A program made the position numbers and the translations under genes. Shown here in pieces: positions 21,044 to 31,403 of a stretch of DNA of 64,000 nucleotides. The stretch's first letter is position 1. Every line of letters begins with the position of its first letter. Where the stretch lies: NCBI GenBank assembly GCA_018662005.1, contig JABJHA010000004.1:248001-312000 (forward strand), read 5' to 3'. The notes beneath the pieces are model-generated. The model saw only the letters and a list, made by a program, of their open reading frames with translations. It had not been told where the DNA came from and made no database searches. This stretch comes from Rhodospirillaceae bacterium (GTDB lineage Bacteria; Pseudomonadota; Alphaproteobacteria; Rhodospirillales; JABHCV01).

Positions 21044-24000
21044 ATGCATCTGTTGGCAGCCACACCGGGAGGCGTTTCGGACGGATCGGAAGCCGTTGAT
21101 CTGGGCCAGAACGCTGGCGACATTGTTGTCTTGAGCGCCGCCGATAGCGAACTTTCGGGCCTTGCCGACGCCTACGCAGAGATGGACGCCAGCGCGCCGT
21201 CCTTACGTCTGGCCAATCTGCTCAACCTTGGCCACAACATGTCGGTCGACCTTTATGTGGAAAGCGTCATGTCGGGGGCCAAGCTGGTCATCGTGCGGCT
21301 GCTTGGCGGGCGCGGTTACTGGCCTTATGGGGTCGAGCAAGTCGCCGCAGAATGTTTCAGAAAGGGAACGCCGCTGGCCTTGCTTCCCGGTGACGATCAG
21401 CCCGACGCGGAATTGGTTACTTTATCAACGCTAGAGTCCGCCGCCTGTCACCGGTTGTGGCAATACTGCGTTCACGGCGGCCCCGCCAACGCGAGGCAGT
21501 TTCTTCACTATGCTGCTTCATTGCTTGATCAAAATTCTGACTGGCTGGAGCCGCAGCCGCTGCTCAGGGCGGGTCTTTATATGGCCGGTGGCGACAGTGT
21601 CGATCTGGATGACATCCGCACGAGCTGGGTTGCAGACCAACCGACGGCGGCGCTGGTGTTCTACCGGGCGCTGGTCCAGGGCGGAAACCTGAAAGCGGTC
21701 GAGGCGATGATTTCAGGTCTTGCGAAGGCCGGTCTCAACCCGCTGCCGGTCTTTGTCGCCAGCCTGAAGGACCCGGTCGCGGCGGCGACGCTGGAACAAT
21801 TGCTGGGTGACGCCACGCCAGCAGTGATTTTGAATGCCACCGGCTTCGCTGTTTCAAGCCCGGGGGCCCGGCGCACCCCGACGCCGTTTGACGGCTCGGG
21901 TGCGCCTGTCTTGCAGGTGGTCTTTTCAAGTTCAAGCCTTAAGTCCTGGCAGGATGGCTTGCATGGCCTGAGCGCTCGCGACATCGCCATGAACGTGGCC
22001 CTGCCGGAAGTCGATGGCCATGTTCTTAGCCGCGCCGTCTCGTTCAAGGGTTCAACCCGCCGGGACGAAAAAACCCAGACCGATATCATTACCTATGAGC
22101 CAGTTTCCGACCGTGTTGATTTTGTCTGCGCGCTGGCCGCCCGCTGGGCCCGCCTCGCCGCAACGCCGTGCGAAGAACGTCACGTCGCCATCATCCTTGC
22201 CAACTATCCCAACAAGGATGGGCGCATCGGTAATGGTGTCGGCCTTGACACACCGGCCGGGATCGTCACCGCGCTGGGCGCCATGAAGGCCGCCGGTTAC
22301 AGCATCGACGACATGCCGGAGGATGGGCAAGAACTGATCGCCCGACTGCTTCAAGGCCCAACCAATCAGGGGCCAGTTGGCGAGATTTGCGAAACCCTGT
22401 CCATGGCCGATTACCAGCAATTCTTCGCCGGGCTTCCCGCAGCAGTTCAAAAGACGGTTAGCGAACGCTGGGGGGCGCCCGAGAACGATTTGATGTATAT
22501 GCCCGGCGACGTCGATTGCGGGCGCTTCGCCATCCCGGCTTATCGCCTGGGCAAGATCGCCATCGGTCTGCAACCGGCGCGCGGTTACAACATTGATCCG
22601 CAATCCAGCTACCACGATCCGGACCTTGTGCCGCCGCATGGCTATCTGGCGTTCTATGCCTGGCTGCGCGGCGAATTTGACGCCGACGCGGTTATTCATT
22701 TTGGCAAGCACGGCAATCTGGAATGGTTGCCGGGCAAGTCGCTGGCTTTGTCGGAAGGTTGTTTCCCGGAAGCCGCCCTGGGTCCCCTGCCGCACCTGTA
22801 TCCGTTCATCGTCAACGATCCCGGCGAAGGCACGCAAGCCAAGCGCCGGGCCTCTGCCGTTATTATTGATCACCTGACGCCGCCGCTGACCCGGGCCGAA
22901 AGCTACGGACCATTGGCCGATCTTGAAGGTCTGGTTGATGAATTTTACGAGGCTTCCGGGGTTGACCCCAGGCGTCTGAAAGTTCTGCAAAAGGAAATCC
23001 TGACCCTGTGCGCGGCCATCGGTCTGGACGCGGATTGCGGCATGGACACGGCGGAAAGCGACGAAGAGGCATTGGGCCAACTGGATAATTATCTTTGCGA
23101 ACTGAAGGAAATGCAGATCCGTGATGGCTTGCACATCTTTGGTCAAATTCCAGAAGGTCGATTGCTCACCGATCTTCTGGTTGCCCTGTTGCGGGTGCCA
23201 AGAGCGGCGGGTGAAGGTGGAGACGCTTCGATCCTGCGCGCCCTGGCCGCTGATCTGGGGCTTGCTTTCGATCCCCTTGATTGCGACATGGGCGTCACCT
23301 GGGATGGCCCGAAACCGGAAATCCTGACAGGGGCGGGCAGTTGGCGTAGCCACGGCGACACCATTGAGCGGCTCGAAGAACTGGCGGCCCGGCTGGTCGC
23401 CGGTGAGCAAAAAGCCGATACCAACTGGTCCGGTACGTTGTCGGTTTTGGGGGCTCTGGAAGACAGGATCAAACCCGCTGTCGAAGCCTGTGGTGCTTCT
23501 GAGTTGGCCGGGCTTCTGCGCGGTCTCGATGGTCGTTTTGTCGAGCCGGGGCCTTCGGGCGCACCGACCCGTGGCCGCCCCGACGTGCTGCCCAGTGGTC
23601 GTAATTTCTATTCCGTCGATACCCGCACCGTGCCGACCCCGGCGGCCTGGACACTGGGCTGGAAGTCGGCTTCACTTTTGATTGAGCACCACCGCCAGGA
23701 ACATGGCGCGTGGCCAAAGACCATGGCGCTCAGCGCCTGGGGCACGTCGAACATGCGCACCGGCGGTGATGATATCGCGCAAGGTCTGGCCCTGATGGGT
23801 GTCAAGCCGACATGGGACGCGGCCTCGCGGCGGGTCACCGGTTTTGAGGTGCTGCCGCTGTCCATTCTTGATCGGCCCCGCGTCGATGTTACCTTGCGCG
23901 TGTCGGGCTTTTTCCGCGATGCCTTCCCCGGCCTGATCGATTTGTTTTCCTCTGCCGCCAGCGCCGTCGCCGCTTTGCAAGAAAGCCCCGCCGAAAACCC

Positions 24001-24775
24001 GCTGGCTGCAAAGGTTGGCGAGGATCGGGCCGACCTTGTGAAAAAGGGCATGGACGCCGAACAGGCCGAAAAGCGCGCTGCTTACCGGGTTTTCGGCTCC
24101 ATGCCGGGTGCCTACGGTGCCGGTTTGCAGGCCCTGATTGACGAGAAGGGCTGGCAGACAGAAGCCGATCTTGCCCGCGCCTACGTCGCCTGGGGTGGCT
24201 ACGCCTACGGTGAAGGGGCGGCGGGTGAAGCGGCGCACGGACTTTTTGAAACCCGACTGAAAAATGTTGAAGCGGTGATCCACAATCAGGATAACCGGGA
24301 ACATGATCTTCTCGACAGCGATGACTACTATCAGTTTGAAGGGGGCATGACGGCGGCGGTGCGGGACCTGTCGGGCAGCCAGCCAAAGGTCTATCATAAC
24401 GATCACTCGCGCCCCGAAACTCCACGCATCCGCACCCTTGAGGACGAGATCGCCCGTGTCGTGCGGGCCCGCGTCGTCAACCCCAAGTGGATTGAAGGGG
24501 TCATGCGTCACGGCTACAAGGGGGCGTTTGAAATGGCCGCCACCGTCGATTACCTGTTCGCCTTCGCCGCCACCGCCCACTGTGTACGCGACCACCATTT
24601 CGACGCCGTCTTCGAGGCTTATCTTGCGGACGAGACTGTCAGGGACTTTATTCAAGCCCACAATCCGGACGCCCTGAAGGATATGATCGAACGCCTGCTT
24701 GAAGCCCAGGCCCGCGAAATCTGGACTCCGCGCTTGAACAGCACCCACGCCGCCTTAACTGATATGTTAGCTTAA
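21044..24775 (+). CDS. cobN: Cobaltochelatase large subunit CobN
   Basis: A 1243-residue protein of the CobN/BchH/ChlH family, the large subunit that inserts cobalt into hydrogenobyrinic acid a,c-diamide with help from the CobS-CobT AAA motor. Family stretches include LGGRGYWPYGVEQ, ANYPNKDGRIGNGVGLD, HFGKHGNLEWLPGKS, FIVNDPGEGTQAKRR, MALSAWGTSNMRTGGDD and RVFGSMPGAYGAGLQ. The length is normal and the frame intact. No cobS/cobT chelatase partner genes are in the window, while cbiX, an early chelatase, is. CobN might partner with Mg-chelatase-type AAA proteins encoded elsewhere. Confidence 0.95.
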   Translation: MHLLAATPGGVSDGSEAVDLGQNAGDIVVLSAADSELSGLADAYAEMDASAPSLRLANLLNLGHNMSVDLYVESVMSGAKLVIVRLLGGRGYWPYGVEQVAAECFRKGTPLALLPGDDQPDAELVTLSTLESAACHRLWQYCVHGGPANARQFLHYAASLLDQNSDWLEPQPLLRAGLYMAGGDSVDLDDIRTSWVADQPTAALVFYRALVQGGNLKAVEAMISGLAKAGLNPLPVFVASLKDPVAAATLEQLLGDATPAVILNATGFAVSSPGARRTPTPFDGSGAPVLQVVFSSSSLKSWQDGLHGLSARDIAMNVALPEVDGHVLSRAVSFKGSTRRDEKTQTDIITYEPVSDRVDFVCALAARWARLAATPCEERHVAIILANYPNKDGRIGNGVGLDTPAGIVTALGAMKAAGYSIDDMPEDGQELIARLLQGPTNQGPVGEICETLSMADYQQFFAGLPAAVQKTVSERWGAPENDLMYMPGDVDCGRFAIPAYRLGKIAIGLQPARGYNIDPQSSYHDPDLVPPHGYLAFYAWLRGEFDADAVIHFGKHGNLEWLPGKSLALSEGCFPEAALGPLPHLYPFIVNDPGEGTQAKRRASAVIIDHLTPPLTRAESYGPLADLEGLVDEFYEASGVDPRRLKVLQKEILTLCAAIGLDADCGMDTAESDEEALGQLDNYLCELKEMQIRDGLHIFGQIPEGRLLTDLLVALLRVPRAAGEGGDASILRALAADLGLAFDPLDCDMGVTWDGPKPEILTGAGSWRSHGDTIERLEELAARLVAGEQKADTNWSGTLSVLGALEDRIKPAVEACGASELAGLLRGLDGRFVEPGPSGAPTRGRPDVLPSGRNFYSVDTRTVPTPAAWTLGWKSASLLIEHHRQEHGAWPKTMALSAWGTSNMRTGGDDIAQGLALMGVKPTWDAASRRVTGFEVLPLSILDRPRVDVTLRVSGFFRDAFPGLIDLFSSAASAVAALQESPAENPLAAKVGEDRADLVKKGMDAEQAEKRAAYRVFGSMPGAYGAGLQALIDEKGWQTEADLARAYVAWGGYAYGEGAAGEAAHGLFETRLKNVEAVIHNQDNREHDLLDSDDYYQFEGGMTAAVRDLSGSQPKVYHNDHSRPETPRIRTLEDEIARVVRARVVNPKWIEGVMRHGYKGAFEMAATVDYLFAFAATAHCVRDHHFDAVFEAYLADETVRDFIQAHNPDALKDMIERLLEAQAREIWTPRLNSTHAALTDMLA

Positions 24776-24797
24776 CCATAACAAACAGGAACATCCC

Positions 24798-25403
24798 ATG
24801 GTCAACACCGACAACGCCCGCCACAGCGAAAAGATGGCCAAGAAAAAAGCTGCCCGTGACAAGATTCTGGCAACCAAGACCGAAGAGAAAGGTCTGCTGA
24901 TTGTCCACACCGGCAAGGGCAAGGGCAAATCGACAGCGGCCTGGGGCATGGCCATGCGGATGATCGGCCACGGTAAAAAGGTTGGCATCGTGCAGTTTGT
25001 CAAAGGCGCCTGGGAAACCGGCGAGCGCGATGTTTTCGAGGCCTTCCCCGAACAGGTGACGATCAAGGCCATGGGCGAAGGCTTCACTTGGGAAACCCAA
25101 GATAGGGAGCGCGACGTTGCGGCGGCGGAAGCGGCCTGGGCGGCGGCTAAGGAAATGATCGCTGATGAGGGTTTTTCCATGGTCATTCTGGACGAAATCA
25201 ACATCGCCCTGCGCTACGAATATCTGGACATCAAAGACGTGGTCGAAGGCCTGGGTGCCCGCCCGCCCATGCTGCACGTTATCGCAACAGGCCGAAACGC
25301 CCACGACGACCTGATCGAAGCCGCCGACCTTGTCACCGACATGACCCTCGTCAAACACCCCTTCCGCTCCGGCATCAAGGCCCAGCAGGGGGTTGAGTTT
25401 TAG
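24798..25403 (+). CDS. cobO: Cob(I)yrinic acid a,c-diamide adenosyltransferase
   Basis: A 201-residue ATP:corrinoid adenosyltransferase of the CobO/BtuR/CobA type that adds the 5'-deoxyadenosyl upper ligand. It has the P-loop HTGKGKGKSTAAWG (from about residue 36), FVKGAWETGER, and the Walker B segment VILDEINIALRYEYLD followed by VIATGRNAHDDLIEAADLVTD. The N-terminal 30 residues are lysine-rich. It sits 22 bases after cobN and ends the unbroken part of this operon before a 71-base gap. Confidence 0.95.
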   Translation: MVNTDNARHSEKMAKKKAARDKILATKTEEKGLLIVHTGKGKGKSTAAWGMAMRMIGHGKKVGIVQFVKGAWETGERDVFEAFPEQVTIKAMGEGFTWETQDRERDVAAAEAAWAAAKEMIADEGFSMVILDEINIALRYEYLDIKDVVEGLGARPPMLHVIATGRNAHDDLIEAADLVTDMTLVKHPFRSGIKAQQGVEF

Positions 25404-25474
25404 GGGATTACTTCACGGTATTTCCGCTACAATGCCAGGGTTCGGCGATTCGCCGTGTGCTCAGGGGATATCAG

Positions 25475-26161
25475 ATGAAAAAGCCGTTATTTTTAGCCGT
25501 CCTGTTAACATTTGTTGTCAGCCTTGCCGGTTGTGCCGAGATGCGCCGTGATGAGCGCTCGACGGCTGTTGATCTGGTTAATCAGGCGACCGAGACGGTG
25601 TTACGCTTCAAGGGTATGCCGGACCTGCAAAGGTTTGCCGAATACATGCCAACGGCGCGCGGCATCATTGTCCTGCCCAGCGTCATCAAGGGCGGTTTCA
25701 TGCTTGGCGGCGAGGGTGGTAACGGGGTGATGATGGTGAAAATGGATGATGGCTCGTGGAGCCACCCGGCCTTCTACATTCTTGGTGCCGCCAGCTTTGG
25801 CATTCAAATGGGCTTGCAGGATACGGAAATCGTGCTGGTCCTGCGCAGCAACAATGCGGTCGCCGCCGTCCTTGATCATCAGGGTAAGCTGGGCGCCGAT
25901 GCCGGGATTACCATCGGCACCGTCGGCCAGGGCGCTGAAATTTCGACGACCACCAACATCGGCGTTGATGTTCTGGCTTTCGCCAATTCAAAAATCGGCC
26001 TGTTTGGCGGTGCAGCCCTTGAGGGGGCGGTGCTGGCCCGCCGCGTTGATTTGAACGAAGCCTACTATGGTCAGGGCGTGACACCCAAGGGCATCCTCTA
26101 TCAGGGTCAGGGACAAAACCCCCAGGCCGACGGGTTGCGGGCCGCGCTGACAGGCCCCTGA
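25475..26161 (+). CDS. SYLF (Ysc84/DUF500)-domain lipoprotein
   Basis: A 228-residue exported protein. The first 23 residues form a lipoprotein signal ending LAGC, so Cys is expected to be lipidated at about position 19. The rest matches the SYLF lipid-binding domain: [33 protein letters not shown] and the hydrophobic [11 protein letters not shown] block, then [15 protein letters not shown] with an NEAYYG motif. ATG 25475 follows a weak purine stretch and directly begins the signal peptide, so I prefer it to the upstream frame extension. It interrupts the cobalamin genes without a known role in them. It is probably attached to the inner leaflet of the outer membrane. Confidence 0.87.
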   Translation: MKKPLFLAVLLTFVVSLAGCAEMRRDERSTAVDLVNQATETVLRFKGMPDLQRFAEYMPTARGIIVLPSVIKGGFMLGGEGGNGVMMVKMDDGSWSHPAFYILGAASFGIQMGLQDTEIVLVLRSNNAVAAVLDHQGKLGADAGITIGTVGQGAEISTTTNIGVDVLAFANSKIGLFGGAALEGAVLARRVDLNEAYYGQGVTPKGILYQGQGQNPQADGLRAALTGP

Positions 26162-26168
26162 CGTTCTG

Positions 26169-27680
26169 ATGACCAAAAAACCGGCAAAGCCTGTTCCGGC
26201 AGCCCGTGCCCTGATGTTTCAGGGTACCGGATCGGATGTCGGCAAGTCATTGCTGGTGGCGGGGCTGTGCCGGGCTTATGCCAAACGCGGTCTCAAGGTG
26301 CGGCCCTTCAAACCCCAGAACATGTCCAACAATGCCGCCGTCACCATTGAAGGCGGCGAGATCGGTCGCGCCCAGGCCCTGCAGGCAAAGGCCGCCGGGG
26401 TCGCCCCTTCCATTCATATGAATCCGGTTTTGTTGAAGCCGGAAACCGAGACCGGGGCCCAGGTCATCGTTCAGGGCAAACGCGAGGGGACCATGAAGGC
26501 CGCCGACTATCACGCCCTCAAACCAAAGCTGATGAAACGGGTGCTTGAAAGTTTCCGGCAAACAGCAATAGAGGCGGACCTGGTCTTGATCGAAGGGGCG
26601 GGCAGTGCGGCGGAGGTCAATTTGCGCGACGCCGATATCGCCAACATGGGCTTTGCCCTGGCCGCCGATGTGCCGGTTGTTCTGATCGCCGATATTGACC
26701 GGGGCGGCGTCATCGCCTCCATCGTCGGCACCGATCTGCTGCTTGAGCCGGAAGAGCGAAAACTGCTGGCCGGTTACATCATCAACAAGTTCAGGGGCGA
26801 TGCGTCGCTGTTCAGCAGCGGCAACGACATCATCACCAAAAAAACCGGCCTGCGTTCTTTTGGTCTGGTTCCTTTTTTCAATGACGCCCGGCTGCTTCCC
26901 AAAGAAGACGCCATGGCCCTTGACGGGCGCGACGAGGAGCAAGGCCGGAAGGAGCCGCAAGATATTCTGATTGTCGTACCGAGGCTTTCCCGGATCGCCA
27001 ATTTTGATGATCTTGATCCGCTGATGGCTGAACCGGATGTGGTGGTCAACATCATCGAGCCCGGCGTTGTTCTGCCAGCTGATGCTGATGTCATTTTGAT
27101 TCCTGGCTCCAAGGCGACCATCGCCGATCTGGATTTTATAAAACGTCAGGGCTGGGATGTTGATATCGCCGCTCACGTGCGCCGCGGCGGTATCGTCATC
27201 GGCCTGTGTGGCGGCTATCAGATGTTGGGCAATAGGCTCTCTGATCCGGACGGTATCGAAGGGGTGGCAGGCGAGGTTGACGGCCTCGGCCTGCTCGATG
27301 TGGAAACGGTTCTTTCCGACGACAAGGCTCTTGAGACCGTTTCGGGTGTCGATATCGCCAGCGGCGAGAAAGTTCATGGCTATGAAATGCACTTAGGCTT
27401 AAGTGAAGGGCCAGACCGGGCCAATCCCTGGATCATGCTGGATGATGGTCGCAGCGAAGGCGCGCGCAGTTCGGACGGCCGGGTGCTGGGGTCATACCTG
27501 CACGGGATTTTCGCCGCCGATTCCTTCCGTCACGCTTTTTTAGCGAGCCTTCGCTCCGGTCGGGTTCATGAAACCGCCCACGACCTGCGGGTTGAGAAAA
27601 CCCTCGACGCGCTGTCCGATCATCTGGAAAAGCACCTGGACCTGAACCATCTTTATGATTGTGCGCGGCCAGTCAGTTAA
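26169..27680 (+). CDS. cobQ: Cobyric acid synthase
   Basis: Amidates adenosylcobyrinic acid a,c-diamide at four side chains with glutamine and ATP. The 503-residue protein starts with a dethiobiotin synthetase-like ATPase domain ([58 protein letters not shown]). It ends in a type 1 glutamine amidotransferase domain with catalytic Cys in [11 protein letters not shown] and His in the HGYEMHLG region. Seven bases separate it from the SYLF gene. Its end overlaps the convergent AEC transporter by 8 bases. Confidence 0.96.
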   Translation: MTKKPAKPVPAARALMFQGTGSDVGKSLLVAGLCRAYAKRGLKVRPFKPQNMSNNAAVTIEGGEIGRAQALQAKAAGVAPSIHMNPVLLKPETETGAQVIVQGKREGTMKAADYHALKPKLMKRVLESFRQTAIEADLVLIEGAGSAAEVNLRDADIANMGFALAADVPVVLIADIDRGGVIASIVGTDLLLEPEERKLLAGYIINKFRGDASLFSSGNDIITKKTGLRSFGLVPFFNDARLLPKEDAMALDGRDEEQGRKEPQDILIVVPRLSRIANFDDLDPLMAEPDVVVNIIEPGVVLPADADVILIPGSKATIADLDFIKRQGWDVDIAAHVRRGGIVIGLCGGYQMLGNRLSDPDGIEGVAGEVDGLGLLDVETVLSDDKALETVSGVDIASGEKVHGYEMHLGLSEGPDRANPWIMLDDGRSEGARSSDGRVLGSYLHGIFAADSFRHAFLASLRSGRVHETAHDLRVEKTLDALSDHLEKHLDLNHLYDCARPVS

Positions 27681-28608
27681 CCAGATACGCCGCCAGCGCC
27701 GAAAGTGTCAGCACCGCCATGGCTGTTGATATCAGGATCGCGCTTGAGGCGCGCAGCACGTAAACACCGAAACTCTGGGCGACGATATAGACGTTTCCGG
27801 CAACCGGAGCCGCCGCCGTTAGAATGGCCGCGGTTGCCCAAAGCGGCTCGATATCAAAAATCATGGTCATGGAAATCCACATGGCGGCCGGATGGATGAA
27901 TAATTTGAAGATACTCATGGTGGCGGCCTCGCCAAGCCCTTCGGACAATGGCCGACTGGCCAGGGTGGCGCCCAGGGCGAACAATGCGCACGGCCCTGCC
28001 GCCTTGCCCAAAAGTCCGGTGAAAGAAGCCAGCGGGGCGGGAAGGTCAAAACCGCTGGCGGCATAAACAACGCCGGCCATAATCGACAACACAAACGGAT
28101 TGAGCACGACGCCCCTGACAACATTGCGCGTGAAATCCAGCCAGACGCCGGTGGCGTGGCGATCAATTTCCAGAAGCGCAATGGATAGCGGCACCAGGAC
28201 AATCAGGTCGACAAGCCATCCCAGCACCACCGGCAAGGCGGCATCGATTCCCAACAGGGCGGTGATCAGCGGCAACGCCAGATAGCCCACGTTACCAACA
28301 CTGGCGGCCTGTCCTTGCAAGGCCGCCATGCCAAGGGTGGTTTTGAACAGGAGGCGACTCAAAAAAGCGGCGGCGACGAACACGGCGATGCTGGCGCTTA
28401 AGTAAGCGCCCATAAAACCGGGGTTGACGATGTCAGCCAGCGGCTTTTCGGCAAGGGAGGAGAAAATCAGGCAGGGCAGGGCGAAGTAGAAGACAAAGGC
28501 GTTCAGGCCCTTGATGCCTTCATCGCCAAGCAAGCCTTTGCGACCGGCCAGATATCCGCAGCCGATCAGGGCGAAAAACGGCAGCGTGATGGTAATGATG
28601 TTTTGCAT
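27673..28608 (-). CDS. AEC-family (auxin efflux carrier-like) transporter
   Basis: A 311-residue integral membrane protein with about ten hydrophobic helices. Family-like features are the N-terminal [14 protein letters not shown], the [19 protein letters not shown] stretch, the middle NVGYLALPL and the C-terminal [23 protein letters not shown] proteins move carboxylates or other small anions. The start overlaps the end of cobD by one base (TAATG), so the two are translationally coupled. That placement invites a link with corrinoid or cobinamide-side-chain metabolism, but the substrate cannot be told from sequence. Confidence 0.88.
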   Translation of the reverse strand: MQNIITITLPFFALIGCGYLAGRKGLLGDEGIKGLNAFVFYFALPCLIFSSLAEKPLADIVNPGFMGAYLSASIAVFVAAAFLSRLLFKTTLGMAALQGQAASVGNVGYLALPLITALLGIDAALPVVLGWLVDLIVLVPLSIALLEIDRHATGVWLDFTRNVVRGVVLNPFVLSIMAGVVYAASGFDLPAPLASFTGLLGKAAGPCALFALGATLASRPLSEGLGEAATMSIFKLFIHPAAMWISMTMIFDIEPLWATAAILTAAAPVAGNVYIVAQSFGVYVLRASSAILISTAMAVLTLSALAAYLVN

Positions 28609-29609
28609 TAGCCACTCATGCGAACAATAACCAGCGCCGCTACCCAGGCCCCGTTGATCAGGGAGGCTGTGACATAAAGATAGAGCATCCGGGAAATGTC
28701 CTTAGCCGTGGCGCGGGCTGTGCCGTCGCCGATCCACGGATCATCGATGACGTTCTCAAGGTAGCGCCGGGGGCCGGCCAGGGCCAACCCAAGCGCCCCC
28801 GCGGCGGCTCCTTCAGGCCAGCCAGCGTTCATGGAGCGGTGCTTGCCGGAATCCCGAAGCATAATTTTCAAGGCCTTCAACGGACTGGCCCCAGGGGTGA
28901 AGATGGCGGCCAGGGACAGGAACAAGCCGGACAGTCGGGCCGGGATCAAATTGAGCACATCATCAAGCCTGGCTGCGGTCATTCCGAAAGCCCGGTACTT
29001 GGGGGTCATGTGGCCGATCATTGAATCCATGGTGTTGACCGCCTTGTACACCATCAGCCCCGGCAACCCGAACAGCACGTACCAAAAGACAGGGGCAATC
29101 AGGCCGTCGGAGAAATTTTCGGCGCAGGATTCGGTGGCGGCGCGGGCGACGCCGTGCTCATCAAGATACTTGGGGGCGCGACCGACGATATGGGAAACTG
29201 CCTCACGTCCTTGCTCCAACCCTTGATTCAGACCAAGAGCAACGGCCCGGACACTGTCATAAAGACCACGTCCGGCAAGCAGGGCGGTCAGCAGGAACAG
29301 CTCGGGCACCCAGCCGAAATCATGATGTTGGGTCAGCCAGGAAGCACACCAGCCAATAAACCCGGCGAGACCGCAAATAAAGACCACGACCAGCGCCCCG
29401 CGCATGGCCCGGTCAATGGCGGAACGGTTATCGCGGTTGAGTTTGCGGTCGCACCAGTCGATCAGCGCCCCGATCATTTCCACGGGATGGCGAAATAACT
29501 TGAACGGCATTCTGGCATCACCCAGATAGGCGTCCAGCAACAGGGCAATTAACAGCAGGGAGAGCGGGTCGAAACCATGCTCTGTGCTTGCGAATCCAAA
29601 GGTAAACAT
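28608..29609 (-). CDS. cobD: Adenosylcobinamide-phosphate synthase (CobD/CbiB)
   Basis: A membrane enzyme that attaches aminopropanol (phosphate) to adenosylcobyric acid. The recognisable segments are LLLDAYLGDARMPFKLFRHPVEMIGAL near the N-terminus (given here only as a landmark), GRAPKYLDEHGVARAATES and SCAENFSDGLIAPVFWY, with NTMDSMIGHMTPKYR further on. About 333 residues result if ATG 29609 is used; an alternative start at 29666 adds 19 residues that do not look like family sequence. It runs opposite to cbiX, sharing a 180-base divergent region, and precedes the AEC gene. Confidence 0.93.
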   Translation of the reverse strand: MFTFGFASTEHGFDPLSLLLIALLLDAYLGDARMPFKLFRHPVEMIGALIDWCDRKLNRDNRSAIDRAMRGALVVVFICGLAGFIGWCASWLTQHHDFGWVPELFLLTALLAGRGLYDSVRAVALGLNQGLEQGREAVSHIVGRAPKYLDEHGVARAATESCAENFSDGLIAPVFWYVLFGLPGLMVYKAVNTMDSMIGHMTPKYRAFGMTAARLDDVLNLIPARLSGLFLSLAAIFTPGASPLKALKIMLRDSGKHRSMNAGWPEGAAAGALGLALAGPRRYLENVIDDPWIGDGTARATAKDISRMLYLYVTASLINGAWVAALVIVRMSG

Positions 29610-29789
29610 GGGCGACAGTTTGGGAGTCCCAAAACATTGCGTCAAATGAAATACGGATGCTGACAAAGATGAGCTTCGGGCCTATAGTCGCCAGCTCGAA
29701 ACTGCGCCCAACTTTTTCGACCGGAGGCAATGACCAGTCGACGTCCGGCGCAGCAATTTTATTAACGCACGAAGGCTAGGACCAGGCGT

Positions 29790-30749
29790 ATGGACGATTT
29801 CCCCCAAGACCCTAAAACGGGTGTGATGATATGTGGCCACGGCAGTCGCGACGAAGGCGCTGTCAGTCAATTCAATACATTGGCCGGGCACCTGAAAGAA
29901 AAGCTGCCCCAGTACGATATTGAAAGCGGCTTCCTTGAGTTTGCCTCCCCTGTGTTGCGCACCGGCCTTGACGCCCTGAAAGAACGCGGGGCTGAAAGAA
30001 TTCTCTGCTTGCCGGGCATGTTATTCGCCGCCGGTCACGTCAAGAACGACTTGCCCAGCGAGGTCAATGAATTTGCCGCCGAAAATCCCGATATCGACGT
30101 CCGCTACGGTCGCGAACTGGCCATCGACCGGCGCTTGCTGAAAGCCGCGGCAGAGCGCATCGAAGAAGCCGAAGCCTTGGCAGATACCAAAGTCCGTCGC
30201 GCCGACACCTTGCTGATGGTGGTCGGTCGCGGCACCAACGATTCGGACGCCAATTCCAATGTCTGCAAGATCGCCCGCATGTTGTGGGAAGGCATGGGCT
30301 TTGGTTGGGCAGAGGTCAGTTATTCAGGTGTCACCACGCCGCTCGTCAACGCCGGTCTCGCCCACGCCGTGAAGCTTGGTTACAAGCGGATTATCGTCTT
30401 CCCGTACTTTTTGTTCACCGGCATTCTTGTTCAAAGAATATACGACTGGGCCGATGAAGCCCAGGCCGCCCATCCGGAAGTGGAAATCCTCAAAGCCGGA
30501 TACCTGAACGACCATCCGCTGCTGATCGACACCTTCATCGACCGGGTCGGCGAAATGTTGAGCGGCGAGAACGTCATGAACTGTCAGCTTTGCAAGTACC
30601 GGGAACAGATCATCGGTTTCGAGGCTGACGTTGGTCAGCCACAGGTTGGCCATCATCATCATGTGCGGGGCATCGGCACCGATCATGATCATGATCATGC
30701 TCACGATCACCATCATCATCATCACGCAGATGGCGACAAGGGGAGCTGA
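29790..30749 (+). CDS. cbiX: Sirohydrochlorin cobaltochelatase CbiX, long form
   Basis: Inserts cobalt into sirohydrochlorin at the start of the early-cobalt (anaerobic) route. The 319-residue protein holds two CbiX-type halves. The first has CGHGSRDEGAVSQF with the active-site His and LPGMLFAAGHVKNDLP with the second metal-binding His. The second begins LMVVGRGTNDSDANSN. After about residue 262 come MNCQLC, which fits the MxCxxC iron-sulfur motif known in long CbiX proteins, and a tail containing about 20 histidines mixed with Asp. It heads a tight operon with cobH-cobL-cobI-cobJ-cobM. Confidence 0.95.
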   Translation: MDDFPQDPKTGVMICGHGSRDEGAVSQFNTLAGHLKEKLPQYDIESGFLEFASPVLRTGLDALKERGAERILCLPGMLFAAGHVKNDLPSEVNEFAAENPDIDVRYGRELAIDRRLLKAAAERIEEAEALADTKVRRADTLLMVVGRGTNDSDANSNVCKIARMLWEGMGFGWAEVSYSGVTTPLVNAGLAHAVKLGYKRIIVFPYFLFTGILVQRIYDWADEAQAAHPEVEILKAGYLNDHPLLIDTFIDRVGEMLSGENVMNCQLCKYREQIIGFEADVGQPQVGHHHHVRGIGTDHDHDHAHDHHHHHHADGDKGS

Positions 30750-30752
30750 CCC

Positions 30753-31403
30753 GTGGCCGCAACTCCTGTCCGTTTTGATTACCTGAAAGACCCGATCGCG
30801 ATTTACAAACAATCGTTCGCGATGATCGATAAGGTTATCGAGGCGGAGATCCCTAACCATATTTATGCCGTCGCGGCGCGTCTGGTTCATGCCTCTGGGA
30901 TGGCGGATATTGTCGATGATCTTGCTTTTTCTGAAAACGCCGGAAGCGTTGGTGTGCAAGCGTTGGCGGCTGGGGCGACGGTTTTGTGTGACGCGGAAAT
31001 GGTCTCCGCCGGCATTATCCGAAAGCGCTTGCCCGCGAATAATCAGGTGATCTGCACCCTGAATGATCCTTCCACCGCGACAAGCGCCAAGGACCTTGCA
31101 ACCACCCGTTCAGCCGCCGCCCTCGATTTGTGGACGCCCTATCTGGAAGGTTCCGTTGTCGCTATCGGCAACGCGCCAACGGCCTTGTTTCGCTTGCTTG
31201 AGCTGATTGGAGAGGGGGCTCTGCGCCCGGCGCTCATTCTGGGTTTCGCCGTCGGCTTTGTCGGGGCCGCCGAATCCAAGCAGGCGCTGATTAATCAGGC
31301 GGAGGCACTGGGGGTTCCCTTTATCACCCTTAAGGGCCAGCGTGGCGGCAGCGCCATGGCTTCGGCGGCGGTGAATGCCCTTGCTGGAGGTAATGAGACA
31401 TGA
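30753..31403 (+). CDS. cobH: Precorrin-8X methylmutase
   Basis: Moves the C-11 methyl group to C-12 to form (cobalt-)hydrogenobyrinic/cobyrinic acid; the homologue in the anaerobic route is CbiC. The 216-residue protein has the catalytic-His region RLVHASGMADI, the conserved DAEMVSAGI and the GNAPTALFRLLEL stretch with VGFVGAAESK near the end. A GTG start at 30753, with GGGAG upstream, gives the expected N-terminus. It overlaps cobL by 4 bases. CobH and CbiC cannot be told apart by eye. Confidence 0.94.
   Translation: MAATPVRFDYLKDPIAIYKQSFAMIDKVIEAEIPNHIYAVAARLVHASGMADIVDDLAFSENAGSVGVQALAAGATVLCDAEMVSAGIIRKRLPANNQVICTLNDPSTATSAKDLATTRSAAALDLWTPYLEGSVVAIGNAPTALFRLLELIGEGALRPALILGFAVGFVGAAESKQALINQAEALGVPFITLKGQRGGSAMASAAVNALAGGNET

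Noticed and set aside
25441-25460. Small hairpin CGGCG-ATT-CGCCG before the SYLF lipoprotein gene
   Set aside because: Only 5 bp with a 3-base loop and no T-run; too weak to call a terminator or regulator.
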